Part shown: piece after piece, positions 16,348 to 24,713 of the stretch
Layout: each line of letters starts with the position of its first letter
Numbering within the stretch: the first letter of the stretch is position 1
Assembly: GCA_934183325.1 (NCBI GenBank)
Contig: CAKPSH010000016.1
Coordinates: 1-32,634, forward strand
DNA: 32,634 bases
Source: an uncultured Clostridia bacterium
Lineage (GTDB): Bacteria > Bacillota > Clostridia > TANB77 > CAG-508
Direction of reading: 5' to 3'
Program-made: the position numbers and the translations under genes
Notes under the pieces: generated by a model
Databases searched by the model: none
What the model was told of the DNA's origin: nothing
What the model saw: the letters and a program-made list of their open reading frames with translations, nothing else

Positions 16348-16410
16348 AACTTATGAAAAGTGTTTTTTAATAAGAGAATTTAGAAAACACAAAAAAGGAG
16401 GAAGATATTA

Positions 16411-17010
16411 ATGTTAGAAAAGAATACATTAGTTCCTTATGTTATTGAACAAACAAATAAGGGAGAAAGATCTTATGATATATATTCTAGACTATTAAAA
16501 GATAGAATTATATTTTTAGGAGAAGAAGTAGATCAAGCAAGCGCAAATGTAATTGTTGCTGAATTACTATTCTTAGAGGCAGAAGATCCAGAAAAGGAAA
16601 TTTATCTATATATAAATAGCCCAGGAGGATCAATTACAGCTGGAATGGCAATATATGATACAATTAACTATATAAAATGTCCTGTTTCAACAATTTGTAT
16701 AGGGATGGCAGCTAGTATGGGAGCAGTATTATTAGCTTCAGGTACTAAAGGAAAACGTTATGCAACACCAAATTCAGAAATATTAATTCATCAACCATTA
16801 ATTATGGGCGGAGGAATACAAGGACAAACAACAGAAATTAAAATCCACGCAGATCATATGGTAAAGACTAGAGAAAAATTGAATAAAATTTTAAGTGAAA
16901 GAACAGGTCAACCATTAGATGTAATTAATAGAGATACAGAAAGAGATAATTATATGACAGCTGAAGAAGCTCTAAAATATGGTTTAATCGATGGAATAAT
17001 GGAAAGATAA
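16411..17010 (+). CDS. clpP: ATP-dependent Clp protease proteolytic subunit
   Basis: Serine peptidase that forms the double-heptamer chamber used by ClpX. The 199-residue protein has the catalytic triad S102 (GMAASMGAVLL), H127 (LIHQPL) and D175 (NRDTERDNYMTAEEA). The N terminus LVPYVIEQTNKGERSYDIYSRLL is the classical one, including the axial-loop region. A strong AAAGGAGG precedes ATG 16411. It lies 63 bp after tig without a clear promoter or terminator between them; only a loose GTGTTTT/AAAACAC inverted repeat (16360-16390) is present. It is probably cotranscribed from the tig promoter. Confidence 0.96.
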   Translation: MLEKNTLVPYVIEQTNKGERSYDIYSRLLKDRIIFLGEEVDQASANVIVAELLFLEAEDPEKEIYLYINSPGGSITAGMAIYDTINYIKCPVSTICIGMAASMGAVLLASGTKGKRYATPNSEILIHQPLIMGGGIQGQTTEIKIHADHMVKTREKLNKILSERTGQPLDVINRDTERDNYMTAEEALKYGLIDGIMER

Positions 17011-17014
17011 TAAA

Positions 17015-17054
17015 AAGGTCGGGAGTCAAAATAAAAAATTAGACCTCCGACCTT
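17015..17054. repeat. Inverted repeat between clpP and clpX
   Basis: A 13-bp stem with one mismatch and one wobble (arms 17015-17027 and 17042-17054, outer part AAGGTCGG/CCGACCTT) around an A/T-rich loop, unusually GC-rich for this genome. No T-run follows on the + strand; on the - strand the stem is followed by TTTTTATTA. It could attenuate or stabilise the clpP-clpX message. It does not match the CIRCE or CtsR operator patterns. Confidence 0.55.
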
Positions 17055-17072
17055 GTGTAATATAAAAAAGTG

Positions 17073-17100
17073 TTGATTCAAAAGAGTATAAAATTAAAAT
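17073..17100 (+). promoter_or_regulatory. Possible internal promoter for clpX
   Basis: TTGATT (17073-17078), a 16-bp spacer and TAAAAT (17095-17100), about 47 bp before the clpX start. AT-rich background makes this tentative. Confidence 0.4.
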
Positions 17101-17146
17101 CAAATGAAACAATATATAAAATAAAGAATATAGGAGGCACAAATTA

Positions 17147-18460
17147 ATGCCAAAGGGAAAAGAAAAAAATGTAAGATGTTCTTTTTGTGGTAAACCGCAA
17201 ACAGGAGTTAAAAGAATTATAGCAGGACCAGGAGTATATATATGTGACGAATGCATTAGTGTTTGTAGAAATATATTAGATGAAGATGATTTAGATGAAG
17301 AAGATTTACAATATACTGGCGAAGAAGAAATGAAAGAACTTCCAAAACCACATGAAATAAAGAAAATTCTTGATGAATATGTTATAGGTCAAGAAGATGC
17401 TAAAAAAACATTATCTGTAGCAGTTTATAACCATTACAAAAGAATATACAATCAAGATGATATTACTAATGATGTGGAAATCCAAAAAAGTAATGTACTA
17501 TTATTAGGTCCAACAGGATGTGGAAAAACATTGTTAGCACAGACATTAGCAAAAATACTAAATGTTCCATTTGCAATTGCAGATGCTACAACATTAACAG
17601 AAGCAGGTTATGTTGGTGAAGACGTTGAAAATATACTTTTGAAATTAATTCAATCTGCTGACTATGACATTGAAAGAGCTGAACAAGGAATTGTTTATAT
17701 AGATGAAATAGACAAAATAACAAGAAAATCTGAAAATCCATCAATAACAAGAGATGTAAGTGGAGAGGGCGTACAACAAGCTTTATTAAAAATTATAGAA
17801 GGAACTGTTGCATCTGTTCCACCTCAAGGCGGAAGAAAACATCCACAACAAGAATTAATACAAATAAATACTGAGAATATTTTATTTATTTGTGGAGGAG
17901 CTTTTGAAGGACTAGACAAAATCATAAATGAAAGAACAGGTAAAAAATTAATTGGATTTGGACAACAAAAAGAAGAAAAGAATATAGTTGATAAATATAA
18001 AGTCTATGAAGAATTATTACCACAGGATTTGTTAAGATTTGGATTAATACCAGAGTTTGTTGGAAGATTACCAATTGTAACAACATTAAAAGAACTTGAT
18101 AAAGAAGCACTTATAAAGATTGTGACAGAGCCTAAAAATGCTTTAGTTAAACAGTATAAAAAATTACTAGAGCTAGATGGCGTAGAACTTGAATTTGAAC
18201 AAGAAGCTTTACAAGCAATTGTTGAGAAAGCAATTGAAAGAAACACAGGAGCAAGAGGTCTTCGATCTATAATTGAAGATATAATGAGAGACATAATGTT
18301 TGATATTCCTTCAAATGATAAAATTGAAAAATGTATTATAACAAAAGAAACAGTTTTAAATCACGAGCAACCAAAACTTATTATTAATGAAAATAAAGAT
18401 AATAGTAGAAAAAAGAAAAGAAAAAAATCATCAGATAGAGATAGTAAGCAAAGTGCATAA
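17147..18460 (+). CDS. clpX: ATP-dependent Clp protease ATP-binding subunit
   Basis: Hexameric AAA+ unfoldase that recognises substrates and feeds them to ClpP. The 437-residue protein has an N-terminal zinc-binding domain (C11-x2-C14...C33-x2-C36), Walker A G121-P-T-G-C-G-K127-T and pore loop GYVGED. Walker B is VYID186-E187-ID and the sensor-2 region is RNTGARGLRSIIEDIM. FGLIPEFVGRLPIV is also diagnostic. The C terminus is a Lys/Arg-rich tail (KKRKKSSD) slightly longer than in common homologues. AGGAGG precedes ATG 17147. ClpP is encoded immediately upstream. Confidence 0.96.
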   Translation: MPKGKEKNVRCSFCGKPQTGVKRIIAGPGVYICDECISVCRNILDEDDLDEEDLQYTGEEEMKELPKPHEIKKILDEYVIGQEDAKKTLSVAVYNHYKRIYNQDDITNDVEIQKSNVLLLGPTGCGKTLLAQTLAKILNVPFAIADATTLTEAGYVGEDVENILLKLIQSADYDIERAEQGIVYIDEIDKITRKSENPSITRDVSGEGVQQALLKIIEGTVASVPPQGGRKHPQQELIQINTENILFICGGAFEGLDKIINERTGKKLIGFGQQKEEKNIVDKYKVYEELLPQDLLRFGLIPEFVGRLPIVTTLKELDKEALIKIVTEPKNALVKQYKKLLELDGVELEFEQEALQAIVEKAIERNTGARGLRSIIEDIMRDIMFDIPSNDKIEKCIITKETVLNHEQPKLIINENKDNSRKKKRKKSSDRDSKQSA

Positions 18461-18477
18461 CCAAAACTATGTACATT

Positions 18478-18511
18478 TTATATAATAGGAAAATTTTTTC
18501 CTATTATATAA
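18478..18511. repeat. Perfect 16-bp inverted repeat between clpX and ileS
   Basis: TTATATAATAGGAAAA (18478-18493) and its exact complement (18496-18511) are separated by two T residues. A hairpin would form in the transcript. It starts 17 bp after the clpX stop and may act as a weak terminator or mRNA end, although no clean T-run follows. Confidence 0.7.
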
Positions 18512-18564
18512 ATAATATTTTGATTTTAATAATTAAAAACGAAATATATAAAGGAGGAGTATTG

Positions 18565-21500
18565 ATGTACAAAAAAGTCGAACTACAAAATGGTTTTCCA
18601 GAAATGGAAAAAGAAGTTCTAAATATGTGGAAAGAAAAAGATATAATAAACAAAAATTTCAAATTAAATGGTGATGGTGAATATTTTACTTTTTATGATG
18701 GACCACCAACAGCTAATGGAAAACCACATGTTGGACATATTTTAACAAGAGTAATGAAAGATATTATTCCTAGATATAAGGTAATGAAAGGATATCAAGT
18801 AATTCGTAAAGCAGGATGGGATACTCAGGGACTACCTGTTGAACTTGAAATAGAGAAAAAATTAGGAATTTCAGGAAAAGCTCAAATTGAAGAATATGGC
18901 GTAGAAAAATTCATTAAAGATTGTAAATCTAGTGTATTTAACTATGTTTCACTTTGGGAACAAATGACTAATCAAATAGGGTACTGGGTTGACATGGATC
19001 ATCCTTATGTTACATATCATAATGATTATATAGAATCTGTTTGGTGGGCAGTTAAACAAATGTGGGATAAAGGTTTAATCTATCAAGGACATAAGGTTAT
19101 GCCATATTGTCCAAGATGTGGAACAGCATTATCATCACATGAAGTAGCTCAAGGATATAAAGATGTAAATGATATTACATGTATTGCCAAATTTAAGGTA
19201 GCAAATGAAAATACAAATGTAATTAATGGAAATGAAAATAAATATATATTAGCTTGGACAACTACTCCTTGGACATTACCATCAAATTTAGCTCTATGTA
19301 TAAATAAAAATTTTGAATATGTAGAAGCAAAATTAAAAGATGGTATTGAAGTTGATGAAAAATGCAATATGAAACCAGGAGAAATCTATATATTAGCAAA
19401 AGAATTGTGTAATTCTATCCTTGGAGAAGGAAAATATGAAATAATTAAAGAATTCAAAGGTGAAGAATTACTTGGAACAAAATATGAACAATTAATGCCA
19501 TTTGCTAAAGTTGAAGGAAAAGCATTTGTTGTAATTCATGGAGATTATGTTTCTTTATCAGAAGGAACAGGAATTGTACATATTGCACCAGCTTATGGTG
19601 AAGATGATAGTTTAGTAGCTAAACAAAATGGAATAGCATTTGTTAACCTAGTAGATAAAGAAGGAAAATTTGTACCAGAAGTTACTCCTTGGGCAGGAAA
19701 AAGTGTAAGAAAATGTAGTGAAAGCATAGTTGAATATTTAAATCATATGAACCAATTATTTAAATCTGAAAGACATGTCCATTCATATCCACATTGCTGG
19801 AGATGTGATACAGCATTATTGTATTATCCAAAAGAGAGTTGGTTTGTTGCTATGACTAAGCTAAAAGACCAATTAGTAGAGAACAATAATAAGATTCATT
19901 GGTATCCAGATACAATAAGAACAGGAAGATTTGGAAAGTTTGTTGAAAATGTAATAGACTGGTGTGTATCAAGAGATAGATATTGGGGAACACCTCTTCC
20001 AATATGGCAATGTGAATGTGGACATGAGGAATGTATAGGAAGTATAGCAGAACTAAAAGAAAAAGGAATAGATGTTCCAGAGGATATAGAACTACACAAA
20101 CCATATATAGATAATGTTCATTTAAAATGTCCAGAATGTGGCAAGGAAATGAAGAGAGTTAAAGAAGTTATGGATTGTTGGTTTGATTCAGGATCAATGC
20201 CTTTTGCTCAATTGCATTATCCATTTGAAAATAAAGAATTATTTGAGAAAAATTACCCAGCACAATTTATTTCTGAAGCAGTTGACCAAACTAGAGGTTG
20301 GTTCTATACATTATTAGCAATTTCAACAGCTGTATTTGGTAAAGCATCTTTTGAAAACTGTATAGTACTTGGACATGTTCTTGACAAAAAAGGACTAAAA
20401 ATGTCAAAATCAAAAGGAAACGTAGTTGATCCATTTGAAGTTATAAGAGAAGAAGGAGCAGATGCTACTAGATGGCATTTCTATACTTCAAGTGCTCCAT
20501 GGTTACCAACAAGATTCTCTAAAGAAGATGTTGGAGAAACCTCAAGAAGATTTTTAGGAACATTATGGAATGTATATTCTTTCTATGTTCTATATGCTGA
20601 AATAGATAAAATAAATCCATTAGAACATAAAGATTTTGTATCAAAAAATGTAATGGATAAATGGATAATTTCAAAATTAAATACTTTAGTAAAATCAGTT
20701 GATGAAAAACTTGATGCTTATGATATAACAGGAGCAGCTTTAGATATAGAGAACTTCACAGATGAGCTTTCAAATTGGTATGTAAGAAGAAATAGAAGTA
20801 GATTTTGGGCAAATACATTAACAGATGATAAATTAGGAGCATTTGTAACTTTATATAGAGTATTAGTTACTTTATGTCAGGTTGCAGCACCATTTATACC
20901 ATTTATGACTGAAAGTATTTATCAAAATTTAGTCGTTTCATTAGATAAAAATGCAAATGAAAGTATACACTTAAATAAATGGCCAGAATATAATGCAAAT
21001 GAAGTTGATAAAAAATTAGAAGATGAAATGGAACTTGCATATAATTTAGTAAAATTAGGTAGAAGTGCTAGAAATTCTGCAAACATAAAGAATAGACAAC
21101 CATTATCAGAATTACTTGTATCAGAAGAAAATATACCAGAATATTATGGAGATATTATAAAAGATGAATTAAATGTAAAGAAAGTTGTTCTTGGAGCTGA
21201 CTTATCTAAATATGTTGACTTCAACATAATGCCTAATTTACCTGTACTTGGAAAAACTTATGGAAAATTAATTCCAGAAATTAAGAAATTTATAAATTCA
21301 CAAAATCAAATGGAATTAGCAACAAAAATAAAGAACGGTGAAATAATTAAAGCAAATGTTGGAGACACAGAAATAGAATTAATTGCTGAAAACTTAATTG
21401 TTACAATGCAAGGAATAGAAGGATTTGCATTTGCTGGTTCAGGTACACTAGGAGTAGTATTAGACACTGAAATTACAAAGGAGTTAAAAGAAGAAGGATA

Positions 21501-21744
21501 TGTAAGAGAAATAATATCTAAAATACAAAATATGAGAAAAGATAAAGGATTTGAGGTATTAGATAGAATTACATTATACGTAAATAATAATGATTTATTA
21601 GATGATGTAATAAAAAGAAATGCTGAAATAATCAAAAAAGAAACTTTAACTTTAGATATTGTTTATAATGCAGAAAGAAAAGATTACACAGAATGCAACA
21701 TAAATGGCGAAAAGATAAATATTGATGTTGAAGTTGTGAAATAA
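18565..21744 (+). CDS. ileS: Isoleucyl-tRNA synthetase, long (type 2) form
   Basis: Charges tRNA-Ile; class Ia synthetase. The 1059-residue protein carries the HIGH-type motif H55-V-G-H58 within GPPTANGKPHVGH, the CP1 editing domain (AWTTTPWTLPSN, GIVHIAPAYGEDD), and the KMSKS motif K612-M-S-K-S616. A helical anticodon-binding domain follows from about 720. Cys pairs such as C182-x2-C185 occur in CP insertions. The length, and the absence of the C-terminal zinc finger of the shorter type, suggest the longer eukaryote-like form, which is often less sensitive to mupirocin; that is inference. The frame is open 32 codons upstream, but ATG 18565 with AAAGGAGG is the start. No T-box leader is seen in the 104 bp upstream. 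Confidence 0.95.
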   Translation: MYKKVELQNGFPEMEKEVLNMWKEKDIINKNFKLNGDGEYFTFYDGPPTANGKPHVGHILTRVMKDIIPRYKVMKGYQVIRKAGWDTQGLPVELEIEKKLGISGKAQIEEYGVEKFIKDCKSSVFNYVSLWEQMTNQIGYWVDMDHPYVTYHNDYIESVWWAVKQMWDKGLIYQGHKVMPYCPRCGTALSSHEVAQGYKDVNDITCIAKFKVANENTNVINGNENKYILAWTTTPWTLPSNLALCINKNFEYVEAKLKDGIEVDEKCNMKPGEIYILAKELCNSILGEGKYEIIKEFKGEELLGTKYEQLMPFAKVEGKAFVVIHGDYVSLSEGTGIVHIAPAYGEDDSLVAKQNGIAFVNLVDKEGKFVPEVTPWAGKSVRKCSESIVEYLNHMNQLFKSERHVHSYPHCWRCDTALLYYPKESWFVAMTKLKDQLVENNNKIHWYPDTIRTGRFGKFVENVIDWCVSRDRYWGTPLPIWQCECGHEECIGSIAELKEKGIDVPEDIELHKPYIDNVHLKCPECGKEMKRVKEVMDCWFDSGSMPFAQLHYPFENKELFEKNYPAQFISEAVDQTRGWFYTLLAISTAVFGKASFENCIVLGHVLDKKGLKMSKSKGNVVDPFEVIREEGADATRWHFYTSSAPWLPTRFSKEDVGETSRRFLGTLWNVYSFYVLYAEIDKINPLEHKDFVSKNVMDKWIISKLNTLVKSVDEKLDAYDITGAALDIENFTDELSNWYVRRNRSRFWANTLTDDKLGAFVTLYRVLVTLCQVAAPFIPFMTESIYQNLVVSLDKNANESIHLNKWPEYNANEVDKKLEDEMELAYNLVKLGRSARNSANIKNRQPLSELLVSEENIPEYYGDIIKDELNVKKVVLGADLSKYVDFNIMPNLPVLGKTYGKLIPEIKKFINSQNQMELATKIKNGEIIKANVGDTEIELIAENLIVTMQGIEGFAFAGSGTLGVVLDTEITKELKEEGYVREIISKIQNMRKDKGFEVLDRITLYVNNNDLLDDVIKRNAEIIKKETLTLDIVYNAERKDYTECNINGEKINIDVEVVK

Positions 21745-21770
21745 TAAAGTGTAAATAAGGTTTTGCAAAA

Positions 21771-21807
21771 AATAAAAGGAGACAACATTGTTTTGTCTCC
21801 TTTTATT
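21771..21807 (+). terminator. Terminator after ileS
   Basis: A perfect 15-bp stem (arms 21771-21785 and 21793-21807, core GGAGACAA/TTGTCTCC) with a 7-nt loop. The 3' arm ends in a T-rich stretch and the 5' arm in an A-rich one, so it could work in both directions. Confidence 0.8.
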
Positions 21808-21825
21808 AGTAAGAAGGAGAAAAAT

Positions 21826-22569
21826 ATGAAAGCTTTAGTAACAGGAGCATCTTCCGGAATTGGAAGAGATATAGCCAGAGAATTATCTAAAAAAGGATAT
21901 GATTTAGTTATTGTTGCAAGAAATAAAGAGAGACTTGAAGAATTGAAACAAGAACTAAAAACCAAGGTAGAAGTAATAAGTTTAGATTTATCTAAAAAAG
22001 AAAACTGTATGAAGTTACATGAAGAAGTCAAAGATATTGATGTACTAATTAATAATGCGGGATTTGGAGATTTTGGGAAATTTGTAGATACAGATATTGA
22101 AAAAGAAATACAAATGATAGAGCTTAATATAACTTCTGTACATCTTTTAACAAAATTGTATTTAAAAGATATGGTAAATAAAAATCAAGGTAGAATACTA
22201 AATGTTGCATCAATAGCAGGATTTATGCCAGGACCATTAATGGCGACATATTATGCAACTAAGAATTATATAGTAAGACTTTCAGAAGCAATTAGAGAAG
22301 AACTTAAAAAACAAAAATCAGATGTAAAGATAAGCATTCTATGCCCTGGACCAGTGAAAACAAATTTCAATAATGTAGCTAATGTTAAATTTGAATTACA
22401 TTCGTTAACTAGTGAATATGTAGCCCAATATGCTGTTAAGGAAATGCTAAAAAATAAATTTTATATAGTTCCAGGATTAACAATAAAAGTATTAAAGTTT
22501 TTGTCCAAAATTACACCAACACCAATACTTGCCAAATGCACATATCAAATGCAAAAAAGAAAAATGTAA
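21826..22569 (+). CDS. Short-chain dehydrogenase/reductase of unknown substrate
   Basis: A 247-residue classical SDR, NAD(P)H-dependent. Seen: TGASSGIGRDIA near the N terminus, VARN after the second strand, NNAGFGDFG, and the catalytic S129 with Y142-x3-K146 (TYYATKNY). The C-terminal tail (about 215-247) is longer than in FabG, hydrophobic then basic (PTPILAKCTYQMQKRKM), and may contact the membrane. It resembles the broad DltE/YqjQ-like group of SDRs and is unlikely to be a second FabG because the FabG-type C-terminal ending is missing. The frame is open 21 codons upstream, inside the ileS terminator; ATG 21826 behind AAGGAG is the start. The next gene begins 15 bp downstream, so the two may form an operon. 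Confidence 0.85.
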   Translation: MKALVTGASSGIGRDIARELSKKGYDLVIVARNKERLEELKQELKTKVEVISLDLSKKENCMKLHEEVKDIDVLINNAGFGDFGKFVDTDIEKEIQMIELNITSVHLLTKLYLKDMVNKNQGRILNVASIAGFMPGPLMATYYATKNYIVRLSEAIREELKKQKSDVKISILCPGPVKTNFNNVANVKFELHSLTSEYVAQYAVKEMLKNKFYIVPGLTIKVLKFLSKITPTPILAKCTYQMQKRKM

Positions 22570-22584
22570 TAAGGAGAAATAAAA

Positions 22585-23547
22585 ATGTCATATAACGAAA
22601 AAACATTTGAAGAAAAAATTAAGGAAATTAAACTAAGAAAAAAAATACCGATAGTTTTAATTGCTATAATAGCTATATTTTTTATGATATGTGGAATCAT
22701 AGCAATATTCCCTAAAAACAACGAATATATTGATTTTAATAAAAAAGGTGATAATATTTCAAACAGAAACGCTAGAGTAAATATATATTATTTGATGGGA
22801 CCTGTTATTCAAGCCAAGAATAAAAATAAACAGGAAGTCGAACATTTTTATATCGCTTTTGGAGAAGATGACGAGTTGTATGTTATATCAGCTAAAAATA
22901 TTGAAAATATTCCTGTATGGGGTGAAGAAGTAAATTCCGATGAAGATTTAAATAATCTGGAAAAAATAGAGATAAAAGGTGAAAGAAAATTCATGGAACC
23001 AGCATTGCGAAGTATGTTAATACGAGAATTAAATAATAGTTTTGGAGAAGAAATGGCAACAGATGAAAAATTATCACAAGTAGTAGGAAATTATTATTTA
23101 GATATTACACCTTCAGATAATACCTTTGGAAAAAACGTATTTATGCTTGCAGGAGCTTTCGTAATTATTTTGGTGGTGTATTTATTTAAAGCATTAAAGG
23201 GAATAAATGAATTAAACACCTCAATAGAAGAATTGAAGAAATCAGGCAAATTTAAAGATATAGAAAAAGACTATGAAAATGGTCAACTAATACAATATAA
23301 AAAAATGAATGTAGACATTTCTACTAAATATTTGTTTTATTATGCAAATGGACTAACTATAATAGAATTCAAAAATATAAAAGAAGTATCAGCAGAGAAA
23401 AAACTAGATCAAAATTTAAAAAGATATAAATATATAGTTATAGAAACTAAAAATGGAGAAAAATATTATATTGCACCACAAACAGGTAAAAAGAAAAAGA
23501 TAATATTTGAAGAATTATTGGCAAAAATAAAAACAAAAGTCAATTAA
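22585..23547 (+). CDS. Unknown membrane protein with two transmembrane helices
   Basis: I do not recognise this 320-residue protein. A charged N-terminal segment (1-20, EKIKEIKLRKK) is followed by a transmembrane helix (about 21-42). Next is a polar region (about 43-183) containing VNIYYLMGPV and HFYIAFGEDDELYVIS, then a second helix (about 185-203). A soluble C-terminal region (about 205-320) is Lys-rich, with LFYYANGLTIIEFKNIKEV and KYIVIETKNGEKYYIA. The alternating beta-type pattern of the C-terminal part could be a PH-like membrane-associated domain; that is a guess. The basic N terminus suggests that both termini are cytoplasmic and the middle region extracellular. It has a good AAGGAG ribosome site and lies 15 bp after the SDR gene, with a bidirectional terminator after its stop. 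Confidence 0.75.
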   Translation: MSYNEKTFEEKIKEIKLRKKIPIVLIAIIAIFFMICGIIAIFPKNNEYIDFNKKGDNISNRNARVNIYYLMGPVIQAKNKNKQEVEHFYIAFGEDDELYVISAKNIENIPVWGEEVNSDEDLNNLEKIEIKGERKFMEPALRSMLIRELNNSFGEEMATDEKLSQVVGNYYLDITPSDNTFGKNVFMLAGAFVIILVVYLFKALKGINELNTSIEELKKSGKFKDIEKDYENGQLIQYKKMNVDISTKYLFYYANGLTIIEFKNIKEVSAEKKLDQNLKRYKYIVIETKNGEKYYIAPQTGKKKKIIFEELLAKIKTKVN

Positions 23548-23551
23548 AAAT

Positions 23552-23590
23552 AATAGATTCTAAATGCAAATTTAGAATCTATTACTTTTT
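23552..23590. terminator. Bidirectional terminator
   Basis: A perfect 14-bp stem (arms 23552-23565 and 23570-23583) with the tetraloop GCAA, flanked by A-rich and T-rich sequence. It lies between two convergent genes and serves both. Confidence 0.88.
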
Positions 23591-23600
23591 ATAAAAAAGA

Positions 23601-24602
23601 TTAACTTACAACGATAAAGTTATTATCACAAGCTTTAATAAGTCTATTCATGATAGCAGTTCCAAGTCCTTGTTGCTCAATTCCTTCTATTATAATAATA
23701 TCTGAGTTATAGGTATCCGCTTCTTTAAGTGCTTTAAAGATATTATGAGCAATAGAATTCATATCATTACCAATGTCTATAAAATGAAAATTTTTATAGT
23801 TATCTATATTTTTACTTTGCGAAATAATTATAGGATTTTTATAATTACTAGCAATCTCTATTATTTTAGAAATCATCAATGCATTATTATTACTATAAAC
23901 TAAAATCGATTTACTATTTAGTGAATAATGTTTTAAACTATCACTTGGTGAAGCTGAAAAATCATTTATAACATTTCCAGCAACAGCTTTTATTTGCTCA
24001 GATGTAATAGCACCTGGACGCAAAATATGCGGAACATTATCTATTACTTTTACAATGGTTGATTCTATACCAATAGAACTATTACCACCGTCAATCAAAC
24101 AATCAACTTTATCATTAAAATCATCATATACATTCTGAAATAAAGTACCACTGGGTTTTCCTGAAAGATTTGCACTTGGAGTAGCAAGCGGAACACCTGA
24201 ATATTCAACTAATTTAAGTGCAATTTCATTATCTGGCATACGTACACCAACTGTAGACTGACCAGCAGTGACTATTGAAGGTATAGTATCTTTTTTAGAA
24301 AGTATCAAGGTAAATGGACCAGGGAAGAAAGCTTTCATCAGAGAATATTCTAAATCAGAGATATTTTTGGCAACCATATTAACCATATCAATACTACTTA
24401 CTAATAAGTTTATAGGATTGTGAAAATCTCTTCCTTTAGCTTGAAAAACTTTTTTAACTGCTTGTTCATTAAAACAATCAGCACCAATTCCATAAACAGT
24501 CTCAGTTGGAAACAAAACAATTCCTCCTGCTTTTATTATATTTGATGCTTCTTGCAATTTAATATAATCTTTACTATTTTTTAAATCTAAATATATACTC
24601 AT
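23601..24602 (-). CDS. L-threonylcarbamoyladenylate synthase (Sua5/YwlC type)
   Basis: Makes threonylcarbamoyl-AMP from threonine, bicarbonate and ATP, the first step of the universal tRNA modification t6A37. The 333-residue protein has the N-terminal YrdC-like domain with GGIVLFPTETVYGIGAD (residues 26-42) and the substrate/nucleotide motif K56-G-R58-D-F-H-N62-P63. SPSANLSGKPSGT follows. A linker leads to a C-terminal Sua5 domain (about 225-333), so this is the long Sua5/YwlC form rather than the short TsaC form. It is on the - strand, with AAAGGA before the ATG. The final 30 residues (GIEQQGLGTAIMNRLIKAC) are the usual Sua5 ending. Confidence 0.93.
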   Translation of the reverse strand: MSIYLDLKNSKDYIKLQEASNIIKAGGIVLFPTETVYGIGADCFNEQAVKKVFQAKGRDFHNPINLLVSSIDMVNMVAKNISDLEYSLMKAFFPGPFTLILSKKDTIPSIVTAGQSTVGVRMPDNEIALKLVEYSGVPLATPSANLSGKPSGTLFQNVYDDFNDKVDCLIDGGNSSIGIESTIVKVIDNVPHILRPGAITSEQIKAVAGNVINDFSASPSDSLKHYSLNSKSILVYSNNNALMISKIIEIASNYKNPIIISQSKNIDNYKNFHFIDIGNDMNSIAHNIFKALKEADTYNSDIIIIEGIEQQGLGTAIMNRLIKACDNNFIVVS

Positions 24603-24626
24603 ATATAAAATCCTTTCTAAACATAA

Positions 24627-24632
24627 ATATTA
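24627..24632 (-). promoter_or_regulatory. Probable -10 box for the Sua5-type gene
   Basis: Read on the - strand this is TATAAT, 25 bp before the start codon. The best -35 match 17 bp upstream (TTTAAT) is poor. Confidence 0.4.
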
Positions 24633-24665
24633 TACTATAAATATGGTGAAAATTAAAGAAAAATG

Positions 24666-24694
24666 TTGAGTTTTAAACAAATAGGCTATAAAAT
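24666..24694 (+). promoter_or_regulatory. Promoter of the YlmH-like gene
   Basis: TTGAGT (24666-24671), a 17-bp spacer and TAAAAT (24689-24694). The predicted start of transcription, about 24701, lies after the GTG at 24699, which argues that translation begins at ATG 24714. Confidence 0.5.
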
Positions 24695-24713
24695 ATAGGT
24701 GAAAGAGAAGGGA

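Noticed and set aside
17011..17146. CIRCE or CtsR operator upstream of clpX, and the same before clpP
   Set aside because: No TTAGCACTC/GAGTGCTAA pair and no tandem GGTCAAA-type heptamers are present.
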